From assembly GCA_004802725.1 (NCBI GenBank), contig SGPM01000143.1:1-64000 (forward strand): a stretch of DNA of 64,000 bases. Reading direction: 5' to 3'. This stretch comes from Antrodiella citrinella. Its lineage: Eukaryota > Basidiomycota > Agaricomycetes > Polyporales > Steccherinaceae. The position numbers were made by a program, and so were the translations under genes. The notes below the pieces were generated by a model. The model was not told where the DNA came from. It searched no databases and was given only the letters and a program-made list of their open reading frames with translations. This document shows, piece by piece, positions 36,730 to 48,745 of this stretch (position 1 is its first letter; each line of letters begins with the position of its first letter).

Positions 36730-38020
36730 ATGTCTTTCAACAAGAAGATCACCTTGGCCAATGGCGAGCAGATCCCCCAGATCGGCTTGGGCACCTGGTT
36801 GTCTGCTCCCGGAGAGGTTGGAAAGGCTGTAAGTCCCATAGATTTCGCGCGCAGTGAAGTGATGCTCATCTTTCAACCTCCAGGTTGAGATCGCGATTCG
36901 TCAAGGATACCGTCACATCGACGAGGCTATGGTCTACAAGAACCAGCCTGAGGTACGTTACTGTGGTATATCATCATCATATATCGTTACCGACGCGTAT
37001 CATGTCTATAGGTTGGTGAGGCTTTGAAGAAAGTCATTCCTTCAGTGGTGAAACGCGAGGATCTCTTCATCACCTCAAAATTATGGAACCACGATCACCG
37101 TGCTGCCGATGTCGAGAGGGAGCTCGATGAAACACTTGCGCAGCTGGGTGTGGATTACGTGGACCTTTACCGTGAGTGTCTTCATATTACTATCTCGTAA
37201 GCAATTATTCATCGTGCTTTTTACCAGTCGTCCACTGGCCCATTGCTTTCCCCGCCGGCGCTTTTGTCACTCGTCACCCTGACTCGTCCAAGGAGGAGTT
37301 CATTGTTGACACTTCCGTTGATTTGGTTGAAACCTGGACAGCGATGACCGAACTTCCGAAGTCCAAGGTTAAGTCGATCGGTGTTTCTAACTTTTCCATT
37401 GACCACATCAAGGGTATCGCAGAGGCCACGGGGGTTTGGCCGGTATGTCAGAGATATCGAATCTCGAAAGCGAAAGCCGGTTGCTGATCAGTTGAACTTT
37501 CAGGTCGTGAACCAGATCGAAGCGCATCCTCTTCTCCAGCAACCCGAACTTGAAGCCTTCTGCAAGGAGCACAACATTCACATCACTGCCTACAGCCCGC
37601 TCGGGCATGGTCTTGAGGGCAAGAAGATGCTCACCGAGTACCCCGAAGTGCAGGAGATCGCCAAGAAGTTGAACGCTGAACCAGCGCAGGTCTTGATCGC
37701 TTACGGAGCAAAGCGTGGATACTCCGTTGTTCCCAAATCAACCAATGAAGGTGCGTGGTCGTGTTTCGCGTTCGATATTGCGCCGCTCATGTGATCGTGT
37801 TTCTATAGCTCGTCTTAAGACTAACTTCACACAAGTCGAGTTGCCGGAAGAGGACTATGAGAAGCTCAGCGCGTTGTATGGGAAGTACGGCCGCACGCGC
37901 TTCAATATCCCCTTCACCTACCACTATGCGCCATCCGACCTCAAGTGGGACGTGAACATCTTCAACGAACCCGAAGAGAAGACTGCTACCAACCACATTA
38001 ACGTCGGCGTCAAGGCATAA
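36730..38020 (+). CDS. aldo-keto reductase (NADPH-dependent alcohol dehydrogenase / glycerol dehydrogenase type)
   Basis: About six exons encode roughly 330 residues. The AKR catalytic tetrad is visible: Asp46 and Tyr51 in DEAMVYKN, Lys79 in ITSKLWN and His112 in LVHWP. Other signatures are [14 protein letters not shown] at the N-terminus, [28 protein letters not shown] and the cofactor-binding VVPKST. The fold is a TIM barrel in the cytosol that reduces aldehydes and ketones with NADPH. The closest functional class is fungal Gcy1/Ypr1-like reductases, but the substrate is not determined. The C-terminus extends about 25 residues beyond the common end ([18 protein letters not shown]). Confidence 0.94.
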
Positions 38021-39893
38021 TCGTCTTCCGATGAGTAATTTATCATGTTATCGTTCATCGTTGTATAGCGGAGGGACAGTGTGTATGTTGTAATATACGT
38101 TCAGATGTAGGAAATGATCAAGTGTTGTATCTCCCTCGGTGTGCGTCATCCTCGCGTAGTATTGAGATGCAACACGTCCGCGAAGGTCATTCCGATGTAA
38201 GATTGTAAACATAAGATATCTTATGACTAGTATGACAAGAAACCGTCGGCGTTCTACGTGTAAGACAGAACGCGCAGTCTGTTGATACATACGAAATCCT
38301 TCAGTATTCGCACTCGCGCAAGGCAAGCCAGGGTCAAGAGAGGTCCGCACTCAGTATACGTAGCAACGCGATAGAATCAAGGATGAAACGCACGTCGCAG
38401 CTTGAAGATCTTGACCGAGGAAGGAGAAAGTTGAGGACATCTCACGAGAAGATGCAAAAGGGTTCCAAAAAATGAAAGCAGCAGACAGGGAGTAGTCTGA
38501 ATCGAGTTACGCAAACTGCTCGCTCAATCACCATCGAAGGACAATGATGAGAAGACAGAAATGCGCGCCGCGAAGTGCACTGAAGAATGCGAACTTTTCC
38601 CGCAATGTCGTCCGTCGTCGTCGTCTCCGTGATGTCACAATACAGTCCACACATCCCACAATCGACTGATACCCGGCAAGGTAGTTTCTCGCCGACCGGC
38701 TATAAGCCCTTCCCAATGAGCACGAGGTAACTTAGAGTACCAATAGATCTGGCGGGACTCCAATGCAAGCATCGAAGCCTGCTAGGACGGGGCAGCCAAA
38801 GCGTTCCCATAGATAGCTGAGAGGAGGATAGCTTCGCTCTCGAGCAGCAGGTGAAGTCGTGACCCGAAAAGTCGTAACTTCTACAAAATGACCTCACCGT
38901 TGCAAGAGATCTCGACCTGAAAAGTCGAAGATTCAATCACATACTGTTAAATCGTCATAGGTGTCCTGACTTGTTGCCAAACCAAGGACAGTTTTCAACG
39001 ATCTCCGACTTGTTACCAAATCGAAGACAAGTATGACCCGAAGGTCGTCATGGTTGTCCTGACCTGTTGCCAAGTCAAGGACACAATCTGTGCCCGAAGG
39101 CCATCATGACTCGTATAGCATTGACCCTCGTTTACTGGCCGGAACCAGCAGCTCGGGCGTTGAACTCGTGTTGCCACCTTATTCAACGACTATCCGTTCA
39201 TGGTTACAGTACATTTTGCACATGATCGCGAACCGACGATGCACAGAACGCGCGAGCGAACGTACATCTAGAGCCACAACACCACCTACGAAAGGCAGCA
39301 CAGCGACCCCCAGAGAACACAATATCATGTGAATGCACAAACAACGTGCGGGATCTGTATAAAACATTGCCTGTAGCCAGCAGGCAATCCGCGCAGAAAC
39401 ACAGATGACACCGGTGGACGACGAGAATGACGGACGGAGAGAAGGAAAGGAAAGACGCACCCATTCCCGCAACACATTTTCATGCGCTACCTTCTCCCAC
39501 TGCCCTCCCCATCTAAGAATCGTCGGGCGTGCGCAGGAAGATGGAGGCCTTGATGGTATGTTACGCCGCTGGATTACAGCGAGACCCTGCTAGAGTCTAT
39601 CGAATGAAATGGAAGTCTCAGACCTTAGCCCGCTCGCAAAGTTAGAACATAGGAGTTCTTGTGTGTGGCGAGCATCGCGGCTTCAAGTCTGCTGCTACTG
39701 TGGAAGAGAAAGAAGATCTAGTGTTATGCGGCTCTTTATATGTTGTATGAGCGTCTATCCGATGATCAGGAGAACGCCATGCGGATAACACGAATTCGGC
39801 CACGCTAGCGCTCTTTCATTAGTGACTACATACAATACGTTTTACATTACAATAATGTGTGAGACCTAGTATAGAGCAACCAACCGCGCTCAT
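38021..39893. other. long intergenic region, no supported gene
   Basis: This holds the AKR 3' flank, with a 14-bp perfect palindrome ATAAGATATCTTAT at 38211-38224. A hairpin-repeat cluster (separate entry) follows, then about 800 bp with only short frames. No protein gene is supported on either strand. Confidence 0.45.
38856..39112. repeat. imperfect tandem units, each able to fold as hairpins
   Basis: Three units of about 45 bp share a core ending TTGTTGCCAA or TTGTTACCAA. They are seen at 38962-38990, 39004-39030 and 39055-39083. The first and third have perfect outer arms TGTCCT and AGGACA around an inner stem. Between and before them lie smaller hairpins: TCGAC-CTGAAAA-GTCGA at 38912-38928, GACC-CGAA-GGTC at 39035-39046 and GCC-CGAA-GGC near 39,092. 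The TGAAAA and CGAA loops resemble those of the 221-475 array. It may be a minisatellite or part of a structured transcript. Confidence 0.6.
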
Positions 39894-41519
39894 CTAAACC
39901 TTTGCATCGGCCTCCTTGTCGCCATCCTGGACAAAGTTTGTGGCCGTATGATCCGAGTCGCCGTTCCCGCTATGATCATCGAGACTCAAACTCCCTGGAT
40001 CCTCGCTAGCACGACTACGTGCGACGGGGTCCGTGCCAAACTCGCCCACGATGGTAGAAATCAATCCTGCTGCACGGAATATCACGGTGTTGCCTGCGCT
40101 ATCGTGTACGGACTGGGTACGTGTAGCTGCACCGGCGCCCGTGCGTTCGTAATCCCACCGACGGACATGAAGAAGGAAGCGAGCGGTGAGCATCCCGGAA
40201 AGACTTGTAAAAATAGGATCCGCGTCAGGTACAACATTCTGTAGGGCGAGACGCAACTCACGGGAGCGTTATAGCGTTCAGGAGACGTTGGAAAAATCCA
40301 GACTGGTCGAATATATCAGAAATATAATAAGCACACAGACAGAGGCTTTCCTTACTGATGGTCGCTGCAATGTACACATGAGATGAAGTTGGGTCGGAAT
40401 CGAATAGGAATGCTACTCACGTAGATGAACACCAATGTCGCGATAGTGAAAGCTGACATGATACTGTTGAAATCATCGTGAGTACGAGCTGTGCCAGCGA
40501 CCACAGCAGGGATACTAGCATAAAGTAAAGAATTCCTAAGGCGGACAGCGTCAATGAGATCCGACGTTTACTATGGGTGTACTACGTACCTTGCTCAAAT
40601 ATAACATAGAGGAGACCGCCTTTCTTTGACCCCCAGGTAGCGCCGCCGGCTCTGAAGGATTGTACACTTCTGACGGTAGTGAGAAGCACGGCCGAAAATT
40701 CGAATACAGCCATGAAAATTGAGAGAAGGTGGTTGACTGCAAGAGATTATGCCAGTCAACAACGCGGCCTGAATTCATGAGGTAATCGTATACCGCTAGA
40801 AGAGACGTATGAGCGAAATAACACGTAGCAGAAGATAGAAGAACCCACATTGGGATGCTAGATGACCCGACACATCGTAATCCCGGAACATGCGTCTGCA
40901 CACAAATATTAATTCTTTCGCAGCGAGTGCGCACCAGGATGTGTCTCACGATGTCGAATGCAATACAAGACACCGCCAACACGCTCAGGTACGCAAGGAT
41001 GAGCCGGTTTTGCGACCAGACAGCATATACTCTGCCAGTGAAAGTGACTGAATGACAAGATAAGTCCAGAAGAGCTGTCATAGATGCGTATTGTGCTTAC
41101 TTAGAACCGCAGCGCGGCCGAGGACGCTTATAGCTCCCAGAAGTTTGTACCAGGCGTCGCAGCTAGATAAGGAACGCGCATGCAGGTTAGCGAGACGCCT
41201 TAGACGAAGATGATCTGTCGTACTGGAGAAATCCAAAGTAGCGTGAGTGGAAAGCTACGTGATAGAGCAGTGTACATACCTTGTCTGTCAGTTTGCCCGA
41301 TATCGCCAGAATGTAGAGAACGTTTGCCACGAGTGCATAGCGGCAGAATATATAGAGGACTGTCGAAAGGCGGAACTTGTCCTTCCAGATGTATTTGACT
41401 TCCATCGGAAATGTTAAGGCATAGTCGTAATAGAGTAGTGCTGATGCGAGGGTCTCAGGGTCATTCACCGTCAGGACAAAGGATTGGCTGCGTACCAAGA
41501 CTGGACCATTGAATATCAT
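39894..41519 (-). CDS. DUF6533-type seven-transmembrane protein
   Basis: Several exons run from ATG 41519 to the stop at 39894, for about 400 residues. The N-terminal signature is ALLYYDYALTFPMEVKYIW followed by STVLYIFCRYAL, the typical DUF6533 opening in which a YYD-x3-TF motif precedes a W-K helix. Further helices include WYKLLGAISVLGRAAVL, YAVWSQNRLILAYLSVLAV and IPMWVLLSSATCYFA. After the last helix (SGMLTARFLLHVRRWDYE), a hydrophilic, acidic tail ends GDKEADAKV. This basidiomycete-expanded family is GPCR-like in topology with no established function. Internal exon borders beyond the first two were not fixed. An exon ends at LTDK with a GTATGT donor near 41,280. Confidence 0.75.
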
Positions 41520-43489
41520 ACTGCAAATAACTTGATGGTATAAGTGTGAGGTAGTCGTGTACTATTGCGATGGACTCACTGGGTTGTAGCCTGAGTGATA
41601 GCTTTGCTCGGCATGATATGTAGAGAAGAAACCACAGAAGACAATTGCAGTACAAATCAAAGGTGGTATTCTTATAGTCCAGACTCCAGTCAGCGCTGCG
41701 CCGCGAAGGCAAAGGCTTCTAAAGACCCCCACAGCGTTTGTGGCGTTATAGTATCTGCGTCTGAGTGGATGTCAACGGAAATCGGGACGGCGATCAACGT
41801 GTAAACGCCTAGATCCTCGAACCTGGAAGCGACCACTCCAAGTGATCAGCTGCAGTAGTAGTCAAACATCTGCTCGTCGATATGATGTGTCGAATGTCGC
41901 GAGGATAGCCAAGCGTAGCCTCACAGTGATTGAGTTATGTTGTAAGGTTGGTTGGAAACTAGAGCGCAGACTCGGTGAATGAACGTGAAGATTGTCGAGA
42001 ATGACCGCGGCGACTTCGACGAGCTAGTCTCAGCTAGACAAGATTTTTGACAATGCATACCTACGCTTTCCCAGTCATTCTACGCACGTTCGTGATGGCT
42101 ACGATTGCACTGCATTGCCTCCTGATGATCTCGGTGATACCAAAGCGCTGCCTACAATTACAACGCTGATAGTCTTCACACCTGGAGGTCCGAGAGGCGC
42201 TCCTGATGACGGTATACGGCATTGGCCGTTCATTCGTATGCAGTGACCAGAAAGCCAGCGGGGAGTGAAACGCGAGGTGTGCTGTGTAGAAGACCCACAA
42301 ATGCAATTACCGAAGCCCGCGGATATTCAACATAAAATGTCGCATCGTCGCAGAGTGACGTCGAAGCTTTGCCTCGAGCCACGTTGATATCGTCGACACC
42401 TCAGTCGAGCCCGAAGAGTCCGAGCATGAGTATCGTAGTACACGTTTGCTTGTCGTGAGGGTCGAAACAAGTCGAACGGTGTTCGGTGTTCTGCGATATG
42501 GTTGGTCAGAAGACAGAGAATCCAGAAGCTGAAGACATACCTTCCAACACAAGTACATCAGACCTGGACCTGTTGGTGAGAATATCGCGCATGGTGCCGG
42601 AGCAATGATACCCCACATTTCGTAGAAATCTTCAGTAATATAGTGGTAGACAGATCGTTGTCTCGCCACCATATGTGCGATCAGCATGCGACAAGGAGAG
42701 TTCGAAGAGATGACAGAGAAGAAATTCCTGAGCCTGCCAGTGTGCACCATCAGGGTTCCGGCTAGAATGAGCCATTTTGGTATCAGGACACTCGCAGTGG
42801 ACGGAGAATCGTCGACGGAATGCGTTGGATGTTACTGTCGAGATTCATTCTGCGCAGAGTCAAAAGAGCTGAGAAAGGCTCAGAAAGCGACTCTGCTGGA
42901 CACCAGGAACATCTTTGAACTCCGACTGTATCGCGGAGGTGAAATACATAGATCAAGCGCTCAAGTGATCCTGCTCCTCTTGAGTCTTGGAGTTTGATAT
43001 CAAAGACCACCCTGACCAAATTATACCTGTATGGAAAGATCCTCGGAAAGAGATTCGGATCGTATAGATGCCAGGCTGGTCATTCGCAATATGCATTGTG
43101 GATACAAGATTAGAAGTACACAGAGAGACTGCCTCTCGTGTGCGTGGGCGAGGACCTCGAGCGGAATGTGGATGTCGCGAGCATAGCGGTGTCGACGACG
43201 ATTGGAGGGGGGGGTAGGTGACGTAGATAAGTGGGCCCAAATGCCAAGAAGAGAAAGATTATTGCACAAGAACTGCAAGTGAATAAATATAGGGTGAAGC
43301 GAAAGGATTGGTGCGGTCCTTGTGACAATAGGACAGATAATGTCAAGATGGAGATAGAGATTGCCTGCAGAAGTGTCCGTTCAGAAGCTTGGAGAGTGAA
43401 ATAGTACAGGACGAGTGGAAGAGAGAAAAAGGCGGTGACAAGACGATGCGGAGAATAAAGGAATCATAAGTACAAGATCGAGTCTGATT
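41520..43489 (-). other. gene-poor stretch with possible decayed membrane-protein exons
   Basis: Several medium open frames occur on the minus strand but do not join into one protein. From 43110 to about 43460 a frame has two strongly hydrophobic segments (VLYYFTLQASE, CAIIFLFLAFGPTYL) but no ATG before them. Around 42,550-42,750 a frame reads YEMWGIIAPAPCAIFSPTG before a possible donor. Being flanked by two 7TM genes on the same strand suggests the remains of a related gene. This is inference, and the stretch may simply be non-coding. Confidence 0.3.
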
Positions 43490-46072
43490 TTACGTTGTCC
43501 GAGGAAATTCCTCTCTTGGAGGTATATCCGCAAGATCTACAGGTAGAAACGATGGTAAGCTCGTGAGTGCGGTCGACGAATAATACAAACAAGTGCTCAC
43601 CGATAGGAGAAGTGAACGTCGTGACATAAGGATGCAAATTCGACGTCGGCCGAGTCGGTTCCTGCTGCTGCGAAACATGCGAGCCTCTTCGTGGTTGCGC
43701 CGGCAGCTGCCTTAGCGTGATCGTCGAGTCTTCATCCAGCTTCACCATGCTAGTATTTATTCCCAACCCTCGTCCCTGCAACACCTCTTCGGGCGACTGC
43801 ATCACAATTCCAGGAGATATTCGCCGACTGCTATGCCTTCTGTGATGGCCAGACCGATGGGGCCGCATAGGAGAAAAGACCTCAGGAGACGATGCTTGTT
43901 CCGTCTCTAGTGAAAGGATATGTGGGCTAGAGAGAGAATGGGGAAATGTATGCCGTTGATGAATCCCAGAGGTCTGCTCAGACAGCGCGGCAGGAGAGGG
44001 CGGTACTTCGGCAGGATTTTGAGTTGGTTGAAGCCGTCTGAGATATGTTCGAGGCTGAAATGAGATCGTCTCGATCCGTTCTTGATTCCTGGTGGGAGAT
44101 ATCCGTGCCCGCATAGGCGAGGAGGGCGGGACGGTCGTAGATTTGATTGGACCATGCGAGGATAGACGTGGCGAAGAAGGCACCGAAATGATGGCTGAGT
44201 TTCTGCGCATATGAAGTGTTGAGGGTAGTTCAGGAGGTGGTGGATACGGCGGGGTTTCCGTATCTGAATCATCGCCTCTTTCAGCGATTTCCTCATCTTC
44301 ATCCCAATCTCCCGTCTCTTCGCTTACGCTCATCGCCCCTCTATCAGAACCCACCGCCAAACTATGTGGGTAAGGATAATGAATGTTCACATCTTCCGGT
44401 TGCATATCCAAAACATATTCCGGTGATGCGATGCCAAAGCCGTCGTACGATTGGAGTGCATACTCGGAATGTACGAGATTAGGAGACTCCGTGTTGACCG
44501 TTTTGGGTGACGAGGCGGCAATCGTCGGTGCTTTGGGTCTGTAACCAGCTTCGTTGACGATAGACCGAGGGAAGAAGATCTATAATCACGATGATGTCGG
44601 AAACGATGTCGCGAAGCAACGGAGGAACAATTCACGTACGAGGAGTGTAATTGTAGTAGACACGAAACAGCCAATTCCGCCGAGCATGTGCAAAAAATCT
44701 GCATGATTGGTAAGTTCACAACTCAGACAGAATGCGGGCTGCAATCTCACCCGTCGAGAAACTAGAATAGGGTCGGATATAATGTCAGCATGGTGCATAG
44801 CGAGCGAGCGACTATAACACCTACACGTTGTGGTTGATGATATGGGGGCTACTGATGACACCATCCATCGCAAGTATGAATAGAGGAATCGTGAACAGAA
44901 AGCGGAAGACGATCCTGGCCAACTTCAAAGACGATCAGAAATTGAGACAGGCAATAAGAACAAACATACATTTAATTGATAGAATGTTGCAAGCCTGACA
45001 ACAACAGTTGGGTCTGCGCCTTCCGCTTTGACATGTGCTATGAAGGCCGGGAAATGCCACAGAACGTAGAGGAAGCAGATGGTCGTGACCGTGGATCCGG
45101 AAGCGCCTACAAGGAAGATATAGGCGTCACACTGCAAGCGCCATTTAGATGCAACCATCGGAGCGAAGGATTGATTCGACTCACGGTCTCTAGATTTCTT
45201 CTTGTGATCAGGGTAGTCAGCGGTAACCCTACGATTGCTACGACGCTTCCAAAATACCAAAGGCGATATTCCCAGCTTGAAAACCATTCAGCCTTATGTG
45301 CGTTCTGGTGAAGAAGATACAGCCAAAATGCCAGCTCTGACAAAGCGATTGACATCAGGTCACGCGGAACAAGACATGCTTAACGTGAAGGATGCTAACC
45401 TTCTAAATGTGTGACACTGAAAATGCGAAGAATGAGTGAGTATAAGCTGAGACGAAACCGCGACACGCACAGTTCAAGCGCCCAAACAGCACTGAAAACG
45501 AAGTCCAAAGGAAGGATCCACGACTTATCTTTGGGGGTGTAGAGGTGTAAAGGCTTCGGCAGAACTGGGAAACGGACGATATGAGCGCATGCACGCGTGC
45601 TAATCAGTGTAGAACAATGAACATACTCTGGTGCTCGGGCGTGACGATGAAGCCTGAATGTAGCGGTGTCAATAGACATGCAGGGTACGCACAAGATCCA
45701 ATCTCCTACCTTCCTTGAACTTGATAACCGTCATAGCTATACTAAATATGGCCAAAAGTGGTACAGAGCACAGATAGGAATACTAGAGAAACGTCATGTA
45801 TCACGAACGATGCTTGAATACCGTGAAGAGAAAACTCACTGTCATAATTCGCTTAAAAGCGCCTGGCTGCCGACCAGACGACCAGTGGAGACATTTGAAC
45901 CTGTCATAACACCATAGGTGGTATACGAGGAAGATTTGGAACTGTCAAAACCATGCACCACGGAAGCGAAGGTCAACTTTCAGACGGCATCAAAGTGACA
46001 TTCAGGAGCAGGACGCACCAGGACCGATAAAATGGCCCAGAGCAGAAAGGCCGAGGGTGACGCCGTGCTCAT
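43490..46072 (-). CDS. basidiomycete seven-transmembrane protein with long Ser/Pro-rich cytoplasmic tail
   Basis: The start at 46072 reads MSTASPSAFLLWAIL. Exons then give helices FQIFLVYHLWCYDRF, YSYLCSVPLLAIFSIAMTV, SWILPLDFVFSAVWALEL, LAFWLYLLHQN, YFGSVVAIVGLPLTTLITR, DAYIFLVGASGSTVTTICFL, and later FRFLFTIPLFILAMDG and MLGGIGCFVSTTITLL. About 350 hydrophilic residues follow, rich in Ser, Pro and Arg with acidic runs (DWDEDEEIAERGDDSD), ending IPPREEFPRTT. The last intron, 43555-43615, removes a frame that would otherwise run on to 43464. The topology suggests a receptor with a regulatory tail. It lacks the features I would need to call a Ste3 pheromone receptor. Function is unknown. Confidence 0.8.
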
Positions 46073-47109
46073 GAACTAATGATATCCCTGCACACTTTCT
46101 CCAGTGTTACCGACTCGACCCGTCAAGTTGCTGAGAGCAAACCTCCGCTACACTGTCAGCGACACCAGACGATTGGATATCGTAGGGATAGACTCGAATG
46201 TATGGGGGTAGACGGTAGACCCCAGGAGACTGCAGGATGACAGGGTAGATGGAATTGCGCCAATTTGAGAGATGCCGCGGAACCAGATTGGCGAAGTTGG
46301 AATTGGGCGTCGAATCGTCGAATCGTGCGAACAAATACAAAACTAGATGGGACTGGAATGACTGGCCTGCAGCGATGAGCAGATGGTGAAGAATAAGAGG
46401 GCACTGGGCGTAGGAGTCGTGGATGGTCGTAGTAGGAAAGAAAGAAACGAAAGCACCCAGTCGTTTTTTGAAGCACGGTCCCAACTTATATTCCCTTTTC
46501 AGGAAAATGCTTCATTCGCGGTCGCCTCCACCCTCCAGTCTCCACTGTCCACAAAATCTCAACAGAAATAAACATGAGGCTACCGTACTCATCCGAAGCA
46601 TAGCTGCCAACTCAACTGCGCGGACCTACATCTTCCGTCGTCGTTTCACAAAATCAGGCTGTAAAAATACAAGGATAGATGTATCATGTCGGAGGGTCGG
46701 GAGTCGGCCGAGCGTAGTCACCGAGCTACGCTCGGTCCCAACTTAGCCTTACCAACGTTCATCATGATCTCATGTATGTTGGGTAGCAATCCTGCTGACG
46801 GCTTCACCGAGTCGACAGGTACCGGCGGTGATTCAGCATTAGACTGAAAGAGACATGTACATCATGTATATGTCGACCGCGTCGCCGTGACCCGTTGACG
46901 AGGTCTCAAACTCTACCGACCTACTAGTCTCGACTCTCGAGCATGTACAGAGCCGCCGGATAGCGGTTACCATGCAAAAGCCCGAACGATCACTCGCCGA
47001 TCACAACATTGTCAAGCAACAGAGGCAGTAGTAGGATACAAGTACATTGATGTGTTCTCATTTCGCCAGTGTCCTCGCCGGTAAACCCATGCACCGAAGC
47101 AACCCTCTA
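46073..47109. other. promoter and intergenic region
   Basis: This is upstream of the 7TM gene and downstream of the acyltransferase-like gene. It contains a strong hairpin (separate entry) and no supported gene. Confidence 0.45.
46708..46735. repeat. perfect 10-bp inverted repeat
   Basis: The arms CCGAGCGTAG (46708-46717) and CTACGCTCGG (46726-46735) are exact reverse complements around an 8-base spacer. The structure is GC-rich and isolated. It could be a dyad-binding site, a transcript-end hairpin or the remnant of a small inverted-repeat element. Confidence 0.7.
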
Positions 47110-48378
47110 TCACCAAGGCAGAGAGTACACCCTTCCGTTCGCCTGGTCAGGTCTTCCGAATATGAGCTCAGCGTAGGGCTCCTCATGACGCTGGAATACC
47201 ATCACAATGTTGAAAAGGGTCTCCACCTCCTTCGAGTCGGATGGACTCATACTGATCGCTTGGGGCGCGTTCTCTCGATCAGCGAAGACGTTATGCCTCA
47301 GCAGCTGAGGAGTCACTTCTTTCGCCAGCGTGTCGTAATCGAACGTGTGGGCTATCTCCCCGCAAATCTCGTGAATCCTCTTATACCGCGCCTGTGATCC
47401 GTCCATCCAGGGTCGCTCGTCGACGTCCTTGGCCACAAGGAGGTGGTTAGTATGGGCGAGCAACCCCTGCGGGTTCTCGGCGAGGTAGAAGATGTGTCCC
47501 GGTGTAAGCTCGAGCCCGCGGCACATGGTGGGGTCGGCGATAAGCATGGCTTGGCACGAGGCTGATCCACCGAGCTCGTGAAGGCGACTAATGGCGTTCT
47601 CGACGCTCGTGGCTTCCAGAGCAATGCGACATAGGCAATGAATAGGGAGGAGTTCGCCGGAGGTCTTCCTGGCACGGATGGCATTGAGGGTAATGCCCAC
47701 CGACGATGAGTTCAAGCCGATCTTGCCTACGAGACCGGGCTGTGAAGCCAAAAGGGTCGGTTAGCCATAAAATCATCTGAAGATGGGTGCGTTTGCGTAC
47801 TTCAGTGACCATCCAGATCTGCGGTTTGTTGAACTGCTTGATAGTGATCAGCGCCAGGTTCTGCCCAACTTCCGTCCTCCAGTCCCAATTCTGCGCTAAA
47901 ATCTGCTTTCCATGCTTCTTCTCATACTTGGTCGTGCCCGTCAAATGCCAACCAATGGACGTGCACCCGTCGTGCCACATCCCGAGCGCAATTTCACTGC
48001 GCGCGTTCAGAGCTACGATATCCATCACCGTTGTTTCGTCCCCCATCCCGTCGGCGATGCCGCGCATCTCGTCGAGGAGGTAATTCGCCTTCCTGTGGAT
48101 AGTGTTATGGTACTGCTTGGCGACTTCGCGAACTTCCGGCCAGTCCATTCCACTGAGGTCCATGAACATCCGCCTGTAGGTCGACAGCTGCTTGCGAATC
48201 TGCGTATGGAGTAAACGACCATGCTGGACCCCTATCTACAGTCGATTGTGTCAAACCAGAGTTTCATAAGCAGCGCACCAAAACTCACCTCATAATGAGT
48301 ACCACTGAGTGAAACCACAGGAGGCGTGTAATTAGACATCGGAGAACCCGACGAATAATGGTTGGAGGGCTGCGCCAT
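47110..48378 (-). CDS. peptidase C45 family, acyl-coenzyme A:6-aminopenicillanic acid acyltransferase-like (Ntn hydrolase)
   Basis: The start at 48378 reads MAQPSNHYSSG. Three main exons give roughly 385 residues. The N-terminal part ends LSGTHYE and continues GVQHGRLLHTQIRKQL. The autocatalytic nucleophile lies in DGCTSIGWHLTG (Cys codon at 47963-47965), followed by NWDWR and the beta-sandwich segments VGKIGLNSSSVG and LAHTNHLL. This matches fungal AAT-like proteins, in which the proenzyme cleaves itself before the Cys, which then becomes the N-terminal nucleophile. The penicillin enzyme itself is not implied; many fungi carry AAT-like paralogs of unknown substrate. The C-terminus YSLPW is not a peroxisomal signal, unlike Penicillium IAT. 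A CoA-transferase gene lies 368 bp upstream on the same strand. Confidence 0.88.
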
Positions 48379-48745
48379 TTCCGCAGGAGGGCGAAAACGA
48401 AGAAAAACCGGGCGAAGAAGAGAACCGGGATGTACACTGCTTGCGGTCTTGCGACATATATCTGGTAGATTGTAGTTAGGAGTATAACGCGTATGGACCC
48501 ACAACTAGTTGACCAGCTGATGCCCTGACATATTTAGCGCAATCGTTTGCAGGTTGAGACGGCTATCCGCGGTTCGGAACTCTTAATTCAGCCCCTAGGA
48601 CACGATGGCGGAAGCACACAGTCGATCGTGGGGAAAATGCAAGTGTCTGTACATGACCGGGCACATTCAGAGAATTAGCAATTCGTCCATAGTCCGAGTC
48701 CGGGAAACACTCACATTTAGTGTACAATTGTGATGCCATGAAACG

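Noticed and set aside
43490..46072. Possible Ste3-type pheromone receptor and mating-type locus
   Set aside because: The helices do not show Ste3 signatures, and no pheromone precursor (short ORF ending in a CaaX box) or homeodomain pair was seen nearby.
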